A stretch of 64,000 nucleotides of DNA, from NCBI RefSeq assembly GCF_016086655.4, contig NC_052136.2, forward strand, positions 7,068,001-7,132,000, in the 5' to 3' direction. Positions 1 to 12,096 of the stretch are shown one piece after another. The stretch is from Lepeophtheirus salmonis. Its lineage: Eukaryota > Arthropoda > Copepoda > Siphonostomatoida > Caligidae. The position numbers were made by a program, and so were the translations under genes. How positions within the stretch are numbered: the first letter of the stretch is position 1; each line of letters starts with the position of its first letter. A model generated the notes under the pieces. It was given only the letters and a program-made list of their open reading frames with translations, had not been told where the DNA came from and ran no database searches.

Positions 1-202
1 ATAAAATAGTGTCACTCATTTGTAAAGAATTAGTTAGCGGTGCTCAATTGAGCGCCACTCAAAATTATTTAGCAAAAGTGGGAGTGCGCTTACTTATTTA
101 GAAGAGCGATAACATGGCCCCCTATAAAAGTTTGTATTTTTTTTCTGTTTCCACCTCTTATGAGATAACATCGAAAAAATTGAGGGTTAAAGAATAGTTT
201 TA

Positions 203-463
203 ATGATTGAGGAAAAGACGGTTGATGTAATGTTTCAAGATAAGCAGAATAACTATGACTCTCTGCTGTCTTTGGTTGACAAGCTTGTCTCTTATGCATA
301 TGGCCACTCTAAGAAGACTCAGACATGGGGTTTTTCAGAGATACCGCCTTCGTGTGTGGAGATACCATTGGTAGATAAATCTTTTTGTATTGTAAACGAA
401 TTTTTCCAACTGAAATACGACTTATTTATTAAGTTGACATCTCAAAATCTCACACAAACATAA
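203..463 (+). CDS. unrecognised short reading frame
   Basis: An 86-codon frame (MIEEKTVDVMFQDKQNNYDS ... FSEIPPSCVEIPLVDKSFCI) stops before a poly-T/poly-A/poly-G tract. It is longer than average for such AT-rich DNA and has balanced composition. No family is recognised and no partner exons are visible. It may be a transposon remnant or a chance frame. Confidence 0.2.
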   Translation: MIEEKTVDVMFQDKQNNYDSLLSLVDKLVSYAYGHSKKTQTWGFSEIPPSCVEIPLVDKSFCIVNEFFQLKYDLFIKLTSQNLTQT

Positions 464-659
464 TTTCAAAGGCTGAATGGTTTTGTTTTTTTTTTTGTAA
501 AAAAAAAATAAAAAAAAAGGGGGGGGGTACAACTATTTACGGAACAACTACAACCATTTAAAGTTGTAAATCCAAAGCATTTTTAGCGTGCAAGTTTTGT
601 TGTTGTTGCCAAGCTAAACAATATTTTTATTTTATTTTCTCAAGCTGCCATTACTATAC

Positions 660-900
660 TTTGATTCTTGAGGAATTCGATATTCTAAGTATTGATTAAT
701 TACGTGTGTGTGTGTGCTGATAACAAACGGAGAATAATTCAGAGGATTTCTTGGGAAGTTATATTCTATATTTATCAAGCAATGTTTCTCTGTTCGTCAA
801 CGTCTAATAATTCCAAGCATTGCTTGGATACTACTGCTAATCTACTACTAGCATCATTGAATAAATGAAATTCTTTTTTGAGAAAGAATATTAAGGCTTG
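660..900 (+). repeat. dispersed repeat family, partial copy
   Basis: GATTCTTGAGGAATTCG, gtgtgtgctgataacaaacg, GAGAATAATTCAGAGGATTT and CTTGGGAAGTTATATTCTAT, then GTCAACGTCTAATAATTCC. Matches the copy at 42760-42960 and the 5' half of the 54.8 kb copy. Confidence 0.45.
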
Positions 901-1449
901 TAGATTGCAAAGGATAATGTTATTTCTAAATTGATAAATCAGTATCAAAATATCTATATTTCATACATTATATGACATCTTCTTCTCTCCTTCCATCTAT
1001 TATATATATATATATTAATTGTTGGGGTTGATAAATTATATCAACGTACAAAAATAATTCATTTGTGATTTAATTCCAGAGCTCGTCAATAATTCAGAAA
1101 CGAATGAAATAAGTAGCATTCTATAAAAAAATGCAAATCAATAATTTAAAGAGGAAATAATATACCTACACTCAAGATATAATACGGATATACATATATA
1201 TTTCTGTCTCTAGAGTTAATAAACAACTCAGAGAAATAGATGAGATTAAGGAAACTGATAATTTTTAAATGACTATGTTCCTTAAAGTACAATTTAAAAG
1301 TTATATTGATAATTGTATTTAATGTAAAAAAGCAATAATAGAATACTTATAAATAAAAGCAATTAGTATTTCACAATGGTATCTCCAAATCCTTAATTAA
1401 ACCTGTAGGTTTTTTTACTAGCAGCCGATTCTCTAGTTATCCAACTGTT

Positions 1450-1740
1450 TATTATCTGAAGTGCGGAAAAGCATTTAGTCTGCAAGTCCAATTCAAGTCT
1501 CAAGTCTTTGCTTACTAGTCCACGTCTATGAATATTTACATCGAGTTCTTGAATTTTTTCATTGAGCCCAGTTCAAGTCCTCAGAAAATAAAAGATACTT
1601 TAAAAAGTTACTTATATGCATTGAAAAAAATTGAAATAACGTTCAAGTCTCGAGTCTTGATTCTGTCAATCAAGTCGAGTTGCAAGTCTCCAAAATGTGG
1701 ACTCGAATCCAATTTGAGTTAAATGATCGAGTCTAGTACT
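1450..1740 (+). repeat. degenerate AAGTC-rich repeat
   Basis: The words AAGTC, TCAAGTCTC, GAGTC and CAAGTCGAGT recur about a dozen times, ending GAGTCTAGTACTCACCTCTA. A 64-codon frame runs through it but its composition follows the repeat. A shorter related stretch is at 19910-19960 (gactcgagctcg...cttactagagtc). Confidence 0.5.
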
Positions 1741-3047
1741 CACCTCTACTTATTAATATTCTAAACGCTGACTGGTTATATATTAGTGAAACTATTGTTA
1801 AATTCAAACAATTTTCTACTACTTATTAAATGAAGGATAGTCGAAGAGGTGGTAAAAAGTTTTTCTTCGTTCTATATTCTGAGGAAATTATGCAAGATGC
1901 AATAAAGATGGCTTTGTGTTTTATATTTTTTATTAATTGATATTTAAAGTATTCAAATATAAAAATTATATTTGAATAAAATTTATTTATAACGTTTTCA
2001 TGGAAGTTCTTTTGACCGATAGTAGTTTAATATATAAACCATACATATAATAATATATTATAGTTGGGTTTCCGTCAGGAAATCCTAGACTGGTCTAATA
2101 CCGTAATTATTTTAAGACTGAACAATATAATTCTGTCCGAGTTCGTTTTGGTTTTTGGATTGGTAAAAGTCGGTAAACACGAAAAAATCACTTGTATTGT
2201 ATGATGTTCTGTTTTTTTAGAAAAATAATTTTATATATTTGTTCCAGCCCAAGGTTTAGGCTGCAATGTCGATCCTGATCGTTCTGGAAAAAATTCCTTA
2301 AGATTACACTGAAGTAAAATTGGTTTCGGATTGAGGCACAACATTAGGATGTATGTCTTTGATTTAAAATGTAATTGAGTCTGTACACAATTGCTCTCAA
2401 TAAAAACATTACAAGGCTTCGCCTTATTTTCATTAAACATTATATCGTATCAATAATATCCATTAAGTATCATCCCATTTATGAGACAAAAACTACTTGA
2501 CTCCACTTCTATAAACCTTTAATGAACTTAAGTGTTATTAAATATTTAATGTATTAATCACTTATATTTTTTTTTCAAATGTCCAACTTATAGAAAATAC
2601 GTATATTATATTTGGGCAACATTGATTTCTGCAAAATATTGATAATATCAGTTATCCTGAAACTTTTTACATATGTAGGACCTGAGGAAATATCAAAATC
2701 TCGAAGTATCATTATAATCTGAAACAAATCTTTGACCGAATTTTATGTAAAATTTGAAATGAACTTTTTTTATGTAACACCTAGAACAGTTTGAGAACTA
2801 CTAGATTAGAAATGTTGAATAGAATCTTATGACTGTCATTCGATTGCGACTAGTAAAAACAAAGTTCCATTAACAATTTAATTTCGCTTCAAAGTAGTCA
2901 GATATCACGTTATCAGACTTTGCATTGATAAAAACTTTAAAAAAATAATCTATGTGGCGCAATATCTATATCTAAGGAAGATATTCATGTTAATAAAGTT
3001 TACTCCATAGAAAACGTTTTACTCAGTTCTATAAATAACTTTAAAAG

Positions 3048-3323
3048 GTGGTTTGTAAATTTTGCAAAATGGGATGTAATTGCAAATTAAAATTAGGGCC
3101 TCAAGAATCCTGTGAAAAGAGAGGCCCATGCTCTCAGTGGTTTATTCACCAAGAAGTTGCATTTCGTTGGGCTAAGTCCTTAGAAATGGAAACAATTTCC
3201 AAAGATTTTCTAGAAATGTATGTTCTTGGACATTTTTTTTCAATGGAGGAAAAAGCTTTTTATCAAATAGAAGCATGGTTGCCAAATAACTTTTTCTTTC
3301 TTGATGGAAATATTCAAAAGTAA
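3048..3323 (+). CDS. unrecognised cysteine-containing reading frame
   Basis: A 91-codon frame starts with a cysteine-rich part (CKFCKMGCNCKLKL, then CEKRGPC) and continues into SLEMETISKDFLEMYVLGHF. The spacing fits no zinc-finger type I know. It may be a chance frame or an old transposon remnant. Confidence 0.2.
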   Translation: MVCKFCKMGCNCKLKLGPQESCEKRGPCSQWFIHQEVAFRWAKSLEMETISKDFLEMYVLGHFFSMEEKAFYQIEAWLPNNFFFLDGNIQK

Positions 3324-4779
3324 CCTTGGTCGTTTACATGCCCACAATTATTACTTTGAGGACATATAAATCCATTTAATATCCCTTAGAAATATTACAA
3401 TAGATCTATTCATGAGAGACGGGAAAGTATCAGGACAAAAAAAATTCAAAATTAGGTATTATTTATATGGACTTCAAAGAATATTCCTAGGTCTGATGAA
3501 GTAAATGTCAAAAGGGAATGTTTACTTAGTTATACTTAATCAGTGAAACTCCATCTAACCAATTAAAGGAACATTAAAAAGAAATATTTCCAAATTAGGT
3601 GTTTCATTGAAGATTAGCGGTTCAAACTTCTTAATTAAGTCCTAACATCGACTCTCGAATTATGTTATTATAAATTGAAGTAAAAAATATATTGGGATTT
3701 TTTCCTTATCTTGATTTATGTCCAATATTGTTTGTATGTTGACGAACCACATACGTCAAAGAAAATTAAATCAGGGACATCATATGTTTTTATATTGTGA
3801 CTGTAAATTTGTGCAATCATTAAGTAAATATAACGGGGCGTCTGTAGGGATAATATGACTAATTTATCAGAAGAAATTGAAGATAATTTGTTGTTGATTC
3901 TAGTCAACTTTTGATTAATAGAGAAACAAAGTCAATCCTAATCACATCTCTGGACTTCCCTTTTTTGCTTGAAAAAAATAATCTTCTTTTTAAATCACCG
4001 GTATTTATTTATATTGAGAACTTGTACCAATAGTGTTATATTTCTATGAGAGAGGATTTATGTCTTAAATAAAAGTTATCAACTTAATACCAAATATCTT
4101 CCCAAACATGCCAAAAAATAAAAAAACAATTCTATTTTTTTCGTTGGAGCACTGAGTAATCTTATACTGTCCATGACATATTTTCTGCTTATTAATCCAT
4201 GATATATAAGCCGAGAAGTCTAATCCAAATTCACTATATTAATTAATTATATCCATTGTTAGCTTTAAAATGACGGTGATACATGCATAAACCTCTTTTT
4301 CACCCTATCAACCAATATTGACATAAAAAACTGTCAGAGTGGTTTAGTTGGGTGAATAAAGGTTCTAAAAAATGAACTCTTAAGTCAGCTTGTTATTTCT
4401 CATGTGAGAGCGATGGACATTTCTTAATAGATAATTCTGGAACAAATTATATATATAAATAATTAGCAGTTCGAATGCATGCACTTGGTTTTGACCCATG
4501 TTTACAATGGATAGTATACCCACGATGCTTTTTGTTGAGGCGTTACTGTCGTATGAGTCTGTTATTATGGCTATTAGAGATTTTCTGAGTTTTAATTCAG
4601 AGTTAGCTTTTTTGCAGAATTGATATAAAATCAGCTAATCATTTTATTTTATTTTGTATGGGTTTATCTAATAATAGGGTGTCAGCAGCCAAATCGAAGA
4701 ACATATCTATTTGGGACTTCTTTTTGGCATCAAGTCTTTTGGAATAAATATTTACTTTTTTCCAGAGTTTTTCACACCT

Positions 4780-5345
4780 GCTGTTTGATTTAGACGGTTT
4801 TTTCTGACTTATCGATCATTCCGTGGTCATCAGTAGCAATTTCTCTAACACTGCCAGTTTCATTCGCCTTAGTAGTATCTTTACAATTATTTTTATTCGT
4901 GCCAGCATCAACACAGACATTTACAATTTCCTCCGTTCAACTACTTACACTATCAAAAACCATGGTTGTTGTTTTATGCTGATTAGACTTATCAACACAG
5001 GATTCACAATTTTGATCCTGGTCCATCAGCTATTCCACAGTTTCTCACTTTCTTGAGTTACGGCCCTTAAATCATGAAAGGTTAAAATATTTTTCCCTGG
5101 GCTTCGTCCTTTAATTTTTTTGGAGTGCTTGGTTTATCTCCCGAATATTATCCCCATCAAATAAAGGAACAATTGACCAAATAATGAGTTGAGCTGCAGC
5201 CCATACCAGGGAGTGAGCAGCAATTTTCTCGTCTCTGAGGTTAGTAACAATCATGAGCCTATTGTAGAACTCGCTGGATGAAACATGTCTCCTCCATTCA
5301 ACGTCTGGTTTGTTGAACCAAGGAGTACCTTATTTATATGGAGCG
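4780..5345 (-). pseudogene. decayed coding-like stretch, possible retroelement remnant
   Basis: The minus strand reads GTPWFNKPDVEWRRHVSSSE, FYNRLMIVTNLRDEKIAAHS and LVWAAAQLIIWSIVPLFDGD without a stop from about 5325, then INQALQKN and a stop. Beyond that, frames are broken but still coding-like (NVCVDAGTNKNN, ETGSVREIATDDHGMIDKSE). No motif identifies it. It lies on the same strand as the zinc-knuckle relic at 8.8-10 kb, with the P-like fossil between, and could be part of the same element. Confidence 0.3.
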
Positions 5346-5506
5346 ATTTTGTTCTTTTCATTTACATGTTTGGGCCAAAAAAATCAAAGCGTATGTAGTT
5401 ATATAAGAAGAACGATAATATAAATTTATGTAACAACAACTACAAATTGAAACGTGTTTTCATCCCTTGAGTTTTAATTGAAGGTTCTTTGGTGGAGCTA
5501 ACGAAG

Positions 5507-7735
5507 ATGCCGAGTAGGTGCTCAGATCCTGGATGTCGGACTGGGTATCGCTTTAAAAAAGCAGGGCCCAAAGTCCTGAATGAAAAAGAGGGCAAAATAC
5601 CGTTTCATCGATATCCAAATTTTCCAAATAGACTCCAATTTTGAAAAAGTGTCATTCTAAGAGATTAGACGAATTTCTCCCAATCATTTAATACAATTAA
5701 AATTTTCTCTTTGCATTTTCCAAATACAGATTTCTTAACAGAATCGATAGATTATAATAGTTTCCGAATGAAGAAGCGAAAAGGTTCAACATTGACGAGT
5801 AGAAAATTAAACTATGATTTCACTCTTTGTTAGTTCCAAAACTATCCTTCTTATTTATCAAGGCATTCACCAGATCAATGGAGCGGTAGAGCAACTACTC
5901 AAGCACGTTTCCAAGAAGAATATTAGTAATAATTTAAATGTTTTTGATTGTTTGTGTGTGTGTTTTATTCCCAATAGAGGTTGGCAATTTTTAGATAGAT
6001 ATTATTTATTAATATATATATATAGATTAATAGTTATGTACTTTATCTTCTAGTTGAATGGAAAATATGGGCAAAAAGTTTCTTGAAGCGGATAACACTA
6101 CTTCCATCTAAGAAATTAAGACTAAATATCTCTCCCTAGATAATAGGCATGCTAATATATCAATTGAAGATATTGAAAATAGACTCCTATTTGCCAGATT
6201 TTCATTTTTGATTATTCCTCAGTAAAGTGCATCATATAATGAGCAAGAAATGAACTATCTGGTACTAAATATCTTAGCTTCTTTGAACAGCTACATAGTT
6301 GAGGAGGAAAGGAACATGGTCAAGTTTGCTCATTTTAAAGTCATTTTAGATGTTTTCAAAAATGAGGCAGAATTTATTCACACGGGTGAAATTTTCGATG
6401 AAAAATTCAATTTTCAGTAGAACAATTAAGCCTTGCGATGAAAGAGGGGAAATTCCTTAGATATTTGGTTAAAATGTTAGCCAACTGTTTAATGAGGAAA
6501 CACACCAGCCCTACTCTCTACAAGCAACTTCAAATTCAAGGACTTCTTACAATGCCACATGTGTCCATTTGATGAAAGTTTCTGGAGTGGTCACTATCAG
6601 CACTGACATTAATGATACCACCAGTAAATACCTGAAATGTAGAAGTGAAAATTTGAATCCATTACAGAAAAATGTATATCCATTAATTGACGAAATTCAC
6701 ACAGCAAAGCAAGTGGACTATTTTAACGGTAAATTATATGGACTGAATGAAGATTTTGTACCCTCAAAAACTATCTTAACATTTATGATTAAAAGTTCGT
6801 GAGTATGAGGACGATGTGAGCATAAATCGTCTGACCAAACTCAACTCCAAAATATTACAAACAATATTATGATCTTGCTCTACATGGTGTGCATAAAGCT
6901 GGATTACGAGCGATTGGTACACTTGTCGACAACTACAGTGCAAACTGCAAATTTTTATCCAAAGAACTACTTTCCAGTTCGCCATTGAGCTATTACATTC
7001 ACTCATCAGAAGGAGAATCTGGTAAAAAATTTCCTATTTTTGATTTAATCCATAGTTTTAAGAACGTATACAATAATTTCGTAAAAGGAAGAATTTTGGA
7101 ATTCCCTGAACTCCGTGGAATAGAAATTGGATCTCCAAAGATTGAAAATCTTGAGTATCTATACAACATTGAAGTCGGAAAGTCAATTAAATATGCTCAC
7201 AAATTGACTGATAAAATGCTCTGTCCAAGTCCAATCGAAAAAACTAATGTCAAATCAACTGATCCTCAGTTTCATCAAAGCATTCATTGATGCCCTGGAG
7301 ATGAACTCTAAAATTCATACACATTTTCTTGAAGCAATCCCTTTTCTAAAGATGATTCATAATTATGGGAACATATTGAATGTGAAATGATCCGTCACTG
7401 GCTGTAGGAAAAGGGATAACCTTCAAAATCCCATACAAAGTATGGACAAAGAACAAATTAAATTTTTGAAATATTTTGAAGATTGGATAAAGAGGAAGGA
7501 ATTGAGTAAAAAAAACAGTACTTTCGAGGGAAAATTTAATTGTTGTGAAACACTCACTTTTTGTTTATACTCAAGAAGTTATTCAAATCTATGGTTTTCA
7601 ATTTGTCATTTTAGGTGTTATTCAAAGAGACTTCATTGAAGCAAGATTTAGAAAATATAGAGACAGTTGTCTGGTGCAAATTACTTTTTGTCTACGAAGA
7701 GCTGCATGGAAGGGGAAAATAATATTCGATTAAGT
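5507..7735 (+). pseudogene. P-element/THAP9-like transposase fossil
   Basis: Broken reading frames in one direction follow the order of a P-element/THAP9 transposase. It opens with a THAP zinc-finger start (MPSRCSDPGC ... PFHRYPNFP), with a frame change near 5640 (LKKCH...) and another near 5690 into LHFPNTDF ... KRKGS ... RKLNYD. The RNase H-like core follows. A segment at 6569-6802 has VYPLIDEIHTAKQV and holds the first catalytic Asp. A segment at 6889-7290 has GTLVDNYSANCKF with the second Asp, then PIFDLIHSFKNVYNNF, typical of the family's insertion region. A segment at 7545-7733 has DFIEARFRKYRDS, the expected place of the catalytic Glu. At least four frameshifts or stops mean it is dead. 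No terminal repeats were found by eye. Confidence 0.75.
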
Positions 7736-7739
7736 CACT

Positions 7740-8600
7740 TATCAAATTCTATAAATAAAATATGTGATATTAAGTAAGTGGTGGTTAAAGAAGATCTAAC
7801 CTATACATAGAAAGACTTGGTAAATGGTATGTCAATGTTAGATACTGATAGGGTAATGGAATAATATGATTATGATGACTTGATTCAAAATTATTATTTT
7901 TTATAACTAGGTAAGTAGCTCGAAACCTCAAAACATCTGGGTCATGCAACTGTTTCCCATCCAAATTATGTTCATTTAAAGAATTTCCCAATATTAATTT
8001 TGAAGAAAGATTCATGGATGATGAGTCTTAAAAAGTCAAAGATTATTTCATCAATATGATATATCGAAGAGGTCTTGTATATCCTTCAGATTCTATTTAT
8101 TTAATTTTTATCGTTTCTTGGAATCTATATGAAGCAATAACGGAAAATACAGACTCCAGAGCATATTTTTAAACTGTGCTAGTCAAAAAAATATATTTAT
8201 ATCTATGATAGAAATTATTTATCATGAAAATTGTGAGTTTTTGATAATATTACATTTATGGTTAATATTTGCCACAATAATTTGGACTGTTATATTTTTA
8301 AAATTTATGGAACTATCTTTACTAGTTTTATAAAAACTTAAAAAATGAAAACCATATGGCTTAAACAAGAATGGTTCAAAACAAAAAATAACAAAGTTTA
8401 ATTATAAAAATTATTATAGAATTATTTGGAAAAAATTGTTAAATAAAGTATAATATGACCTTTATTTATTTATTTTTTTGAGTTATTTTATGTTAATAAT
8501 ACAACTTTACTAGATATGATTTTGGCTCAAATATGTAAGATGGGAAAAATAATAATCAATGAGGGTCAAATAGCAATGGTGAAATAGCTTTTTAAGCCAC
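7740..8600. other. no recognisable feature
   Basis: AT-rich sequence between the P-like fossil and the zinc-knuckle relic. A 76-codon minus-strand frame at 7785-8015 has no motif and no partner. Confidence 0.3.
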
Positions 8601-8769
8601 TCTTGTTGCTCTTTCATCACCCTAATAGCAAATTGAGGAAAAGCAGTTGGTTTGTATATAACAACAGTCCAGATTTGTATGGACGTCCAAATGAGGCTTC
8701 AATTGTTTTATTGACCATCTACTTTCTCCATCATTTGTCTTGTCTCTTTCTTACAGAGAACATTGGTTT

Positions 8770-9984
8770 CCCTTATCCGAATACTTGGTTTGTACTTGTT
8801 CTACATTGCTATTTCCCGCTTCATTGTTTAATCCGGAAGATGTAACTTCTTCTTTTTCTGCCACAGTTTGGGCCCCACTCACTTATTCGATTTGTTTTCT
8901 GAATAGAGTATTTTATTAATTCTGGAAGAATCGTCATCATTTTTGTCTTCTATCATTTCTTCATTTCCCGGTTCATTGTTTAATCCACAAGACTTATCTT
9001 GATTTTTTTCTGCCACAGATTGGGTCCCACTTACCTCTTCGATTTGTTTTTTGGATAGAGTATACTTATGAATTCTGGAATAATTCTCTTCATTTTTGTT
9101 TTCTATCAATTGAGCCTTCATATCTTTTAGAATTTGTACTTTTGATGGAAAACATTCTTGCATGGCTTTTTTGAGTACCCTTTCATATTCAAATGTTTTA
9201 ATTCGTTTTTCAATGCAATAATGTTTCATGTGTCCAAAATCAAAGCACCTTTGACATTGAAGTTTCACTCCGGAAAACTTCAGCTTAATTAAACTTCCTT
9301 GAAAGGGTAAAATTTGAGGTATATACGAATGATCAACTACAATTTCTAAAGTGTAGTCACTGTCTCATTCAATTTCTTTATAACTCTTATATTTTCCCTC
9401 AACTTTATCATCCATTGTTTTTTGTTTTTTTGGGATAGTGGTTAATAATTTCACGAAATTGCTTCAACCATTTAACCATATTTGCCCAGCATTTACTCTT
9501 TTGAAAGTATGGATAAGCATAACAATTAATTTCTACTTTCTATTAATATTACCATTATCAATTTTTTTTACTTGAAAAGTAACATCCTCAAATGAACCGT
9601 CTGTATTTTTTATTTTCATCTCCTTGTACTTTTTCAAGTCATCAATTCGATCCCTAACGTTTGTAGGGAATCTAATATAAAAACACCTAGGCGAAATCTA
9701 GAATTAACACCCGCAATGCCATGCTCATTAAAACCATATTTAATTGCTATATCGTAAATACATATCAATGTGTTTAACATTTTCTACTTTAAAGCACAAA
9801 CTTTCTGCATTGTCCATTGTGAGCACAAAAGTCTCCCATGATAGTTATTATCCAGGTTCACACGATCTGTTGCATCTCTATGAATGCTGTTATTTTCCTT
9901 GAGGACATTTGAGTAATCTCTTCCATTAATCTTCGATGATTTCCTGATATTATCATGAAGTTTATGAAGAGGTTTAGTTGACAT
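8770..9984 (-). pseudogene. zinc-knuckle retroelement ORF1/Gag-like relic with internal duplication
   Basis: On the minus strand, an opening segment starts at 9984 (MSTKPLHKLHDN...). After several frame breaks comes a segment reading IPQILPFQGSLIKLKF, then KLQCQRCFDFGHMKHYC. The last is a CCHC zinc knuckle (C-x2-C-x4-H-x4-C) in the context usual for retroelement Gag or non-LTR ORF1 proteins. The C-terminal part, rich in Asp, Glu and Asn, contains a 152 bp tandem duplication (about 8820-8970 against 8972-9122). It gives two versions of VSG(T/A)Q(S/T)VAEK...GLNNE. One stop separates the repeats. No reverse transcriptase was found beside it, so the element class is uncertain. Confidence 0.55.
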
Positions 9985-11030
9985 ATTTTTTTAAAGTTCC
10001 GATTATTTCTTTATAATTAAATAAAGACAGTATATATAATATGTGTATATGAAATAAAATATAAACACCATAGACAATATATATGATAAACACCCTCCCA
10101 ATAAGAGAGGAACAGTAAAACACAAACAATGACCTGCTTTATCCTTGGGCTGAGCCCTATAATAAGAGTTGCTCAAAATACATTTGAGTGCTATCTTGCG
10201 CCAACCTTATGTAACTACAATTGAGGCCTTAAACAACTAAAATTCATTACATTGAAAGTAGATAAAACTTAATAAAATCATTATTAAATGATAACATTTT
10301 TTAAAAACATTATTAAATGATAACATTTTTTTAAAAACATTATACGTTCATTTTAGTTAAAACAACTAATTCAAATTATATAATATTACGAATATTTCAG
10401 ATAAACATATTTCTCTTCGTATTATTTTTTTTCTTCAGCTCAACAATCTTCTCCTTTTGAACTTCTAATTGAATTTGAAGAGACTAATTCATGTCTTTTA
10501 CCTTTTTCATTTTAAGGAAAGCTCTATAATGGATGTAATAAAATATTCATTACCAATAGCATAATGGATAACGTAGTCAAGAAATTTATATTTCTAAGTG
10601 GATATTTTTTAATATAAATATATTCCTCCGGATATGCTGGAAAATTTTCATCAGATTTTGTACCAAAAGTAAATTACATTATATCCTCCAAATGGAGAGC
10701 TTTCTAAGGGATGAACAGCACTATATAAATAATCTTGGCAATATGATTCCATATTATTTGGCCCTAAGTACAGAAAAACGATCATATTTACATTTTTTAA
10801 GTAATAAGGAATCCTACTTTGATATTGTTCAAGATTAAAATGTTCCTCCTCAATAGTTTATAAATTTTTTATAGTGAGAAGATAGGCTTTGTTATTATCT
10901 ACTGCAGAGTCTTCCAAATGAGGATCAGCACCATAAGCATTATCATGGGAATCTAATTTCATGTTGACTAGCTCTAATAACCAAAAAAAAAGTAATAAAA
11001 ATACAATTTTTCTTATGTTCATTTACCTTC
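9985..11030. other. mostly non-coding, possible THAP-gene remnants
   Basis: The minus strand contains broken coding-like pieces (FLYLGPNNMESYCQDYLYSA; SDENFPAYPEEYIYIKKY) and a short tandem duplication, atcattattaaatgataac (about 10278-10335). Nothing more can be named. Confidence 0.25.
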
Positions 11031-11345
11031 TCATTCCTCATTGGATTTTCTAGAATTCCATGTTTGTCTTTGCACAATGGGTGTTACGTGGCTGAATAGG
11101 GTAGAAATAGCCCAAAACAAAGCTTTCTTATCCGTTTGGAGTGGTCTGATCTTATTGGGCGTCTTTCCAAGTGATTTGAGCACAACTGATAATAAGTGGA
11201 AGGCTTCCAATTGGTCCCCTTCATTCGTAGTATCCATTTATTTAATATACTCTTATCCTTTGGAAAGAAAAAAAAGGGTGGCATCTTTGTCTCCAGATTT
11301 GCTTGAGCATTTAACAGCACTACACGAAGAAAATTTCTATCCTAA
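11031..11345 (-). pseudogene. THAP-domain fragment, frameshifted
   Basis: On the minus strand, SSCSAVKC near 11340 supplies the first cysteine pair of a C2CH THAP finger. After a shift in a T/C-rich run, PKDKSILNKWILRMKG...NWKPSTYYQLCSNHLE supplies the conserved Trp-x-Pro and the C-x2-H end. The domain then runs into unrecognised sequence. A coding-like stretch further along the same strand (about 10420-10560) includes a lysine- and glutamate-rich run (QLEVQKEKIVELKKK) that could be the coiled coil often found after THAP domains, but it is broken by stops. It could come from a second P-like transposon or a dead host THAP gene. Confidence 0.5.
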
Positions 11346-12096
11346 TTTTGGGATTTCAGGTCGATTTATTGGAAAAATTACATTGTCTTCACAGTTAATA
11401 AGATTTGAATAAGGCCACAAATTTATTTCAGCTGATGTCAGGCAGTTTTCTTGGTGTCGTAACTCTTCTTATAGGGTTTTGTTCTTGGGATCTCAAGATA
11501 CAACTTTCGAGCCTCAAAAACTGACCTCGAGTATACTGTAGTCCAAAAAAGAATAAAAACGACGCAAAAAGGGACTTCTAGCACTTATGACGCTTTTTAA
11601 ACATATAAAAAGGCCAAAATACACTTTGAGCTCACTAATTTCGAATTAAATTCATACATCACACAAAAAAACGTCTACACAAGATACATACATTACACAC
11701 GCATTTTCTACCAATTCAAGTTTTTGTTCCAGATCAGCTGCATTTCTAAAGTCAAAACAGCGGGATAAATATTAATAATATATGCTTAATTAAGAATTAA
11801 TTATTGGTCTCCAGTTATTCAAAAAATTCCAAAATCCTTTTGGAGAATAATAAATATTCTTCCATTGGTAAATGATTTTATCATTTTTCCAAGATTTTCA
11901 GAGATTTTCTGATTTTCAAAGGAAAAATTTGACTTATTGGACTATTGTGCATATCATATATGTAACCTTTTTTTTTTTTGGAGTAAGGTTTATTTGCAGG
12001 AATTTATATTGGTATATTTTCTTCATTAACATTTCAAAAAAAGGTAAATTGTGTCAATAAATATTTGGATAATAATCATCTTCTATCAAAATCAAA

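Larger units (their letters stand above)
1..5500. other. repeat-rich non-coding stretch
   Basis: Apart from the short frames and repeats listed separately, I see only AT-rich sequence with short microsatellites (TA run at about 995, TG run at about 703) and homopolymers (about 480-525). About 1748-1830 (AATATTCTAAACGCTGACTG...) resembles 44715-44805. No splice-consistent gene was found. Confidence 0.4.
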
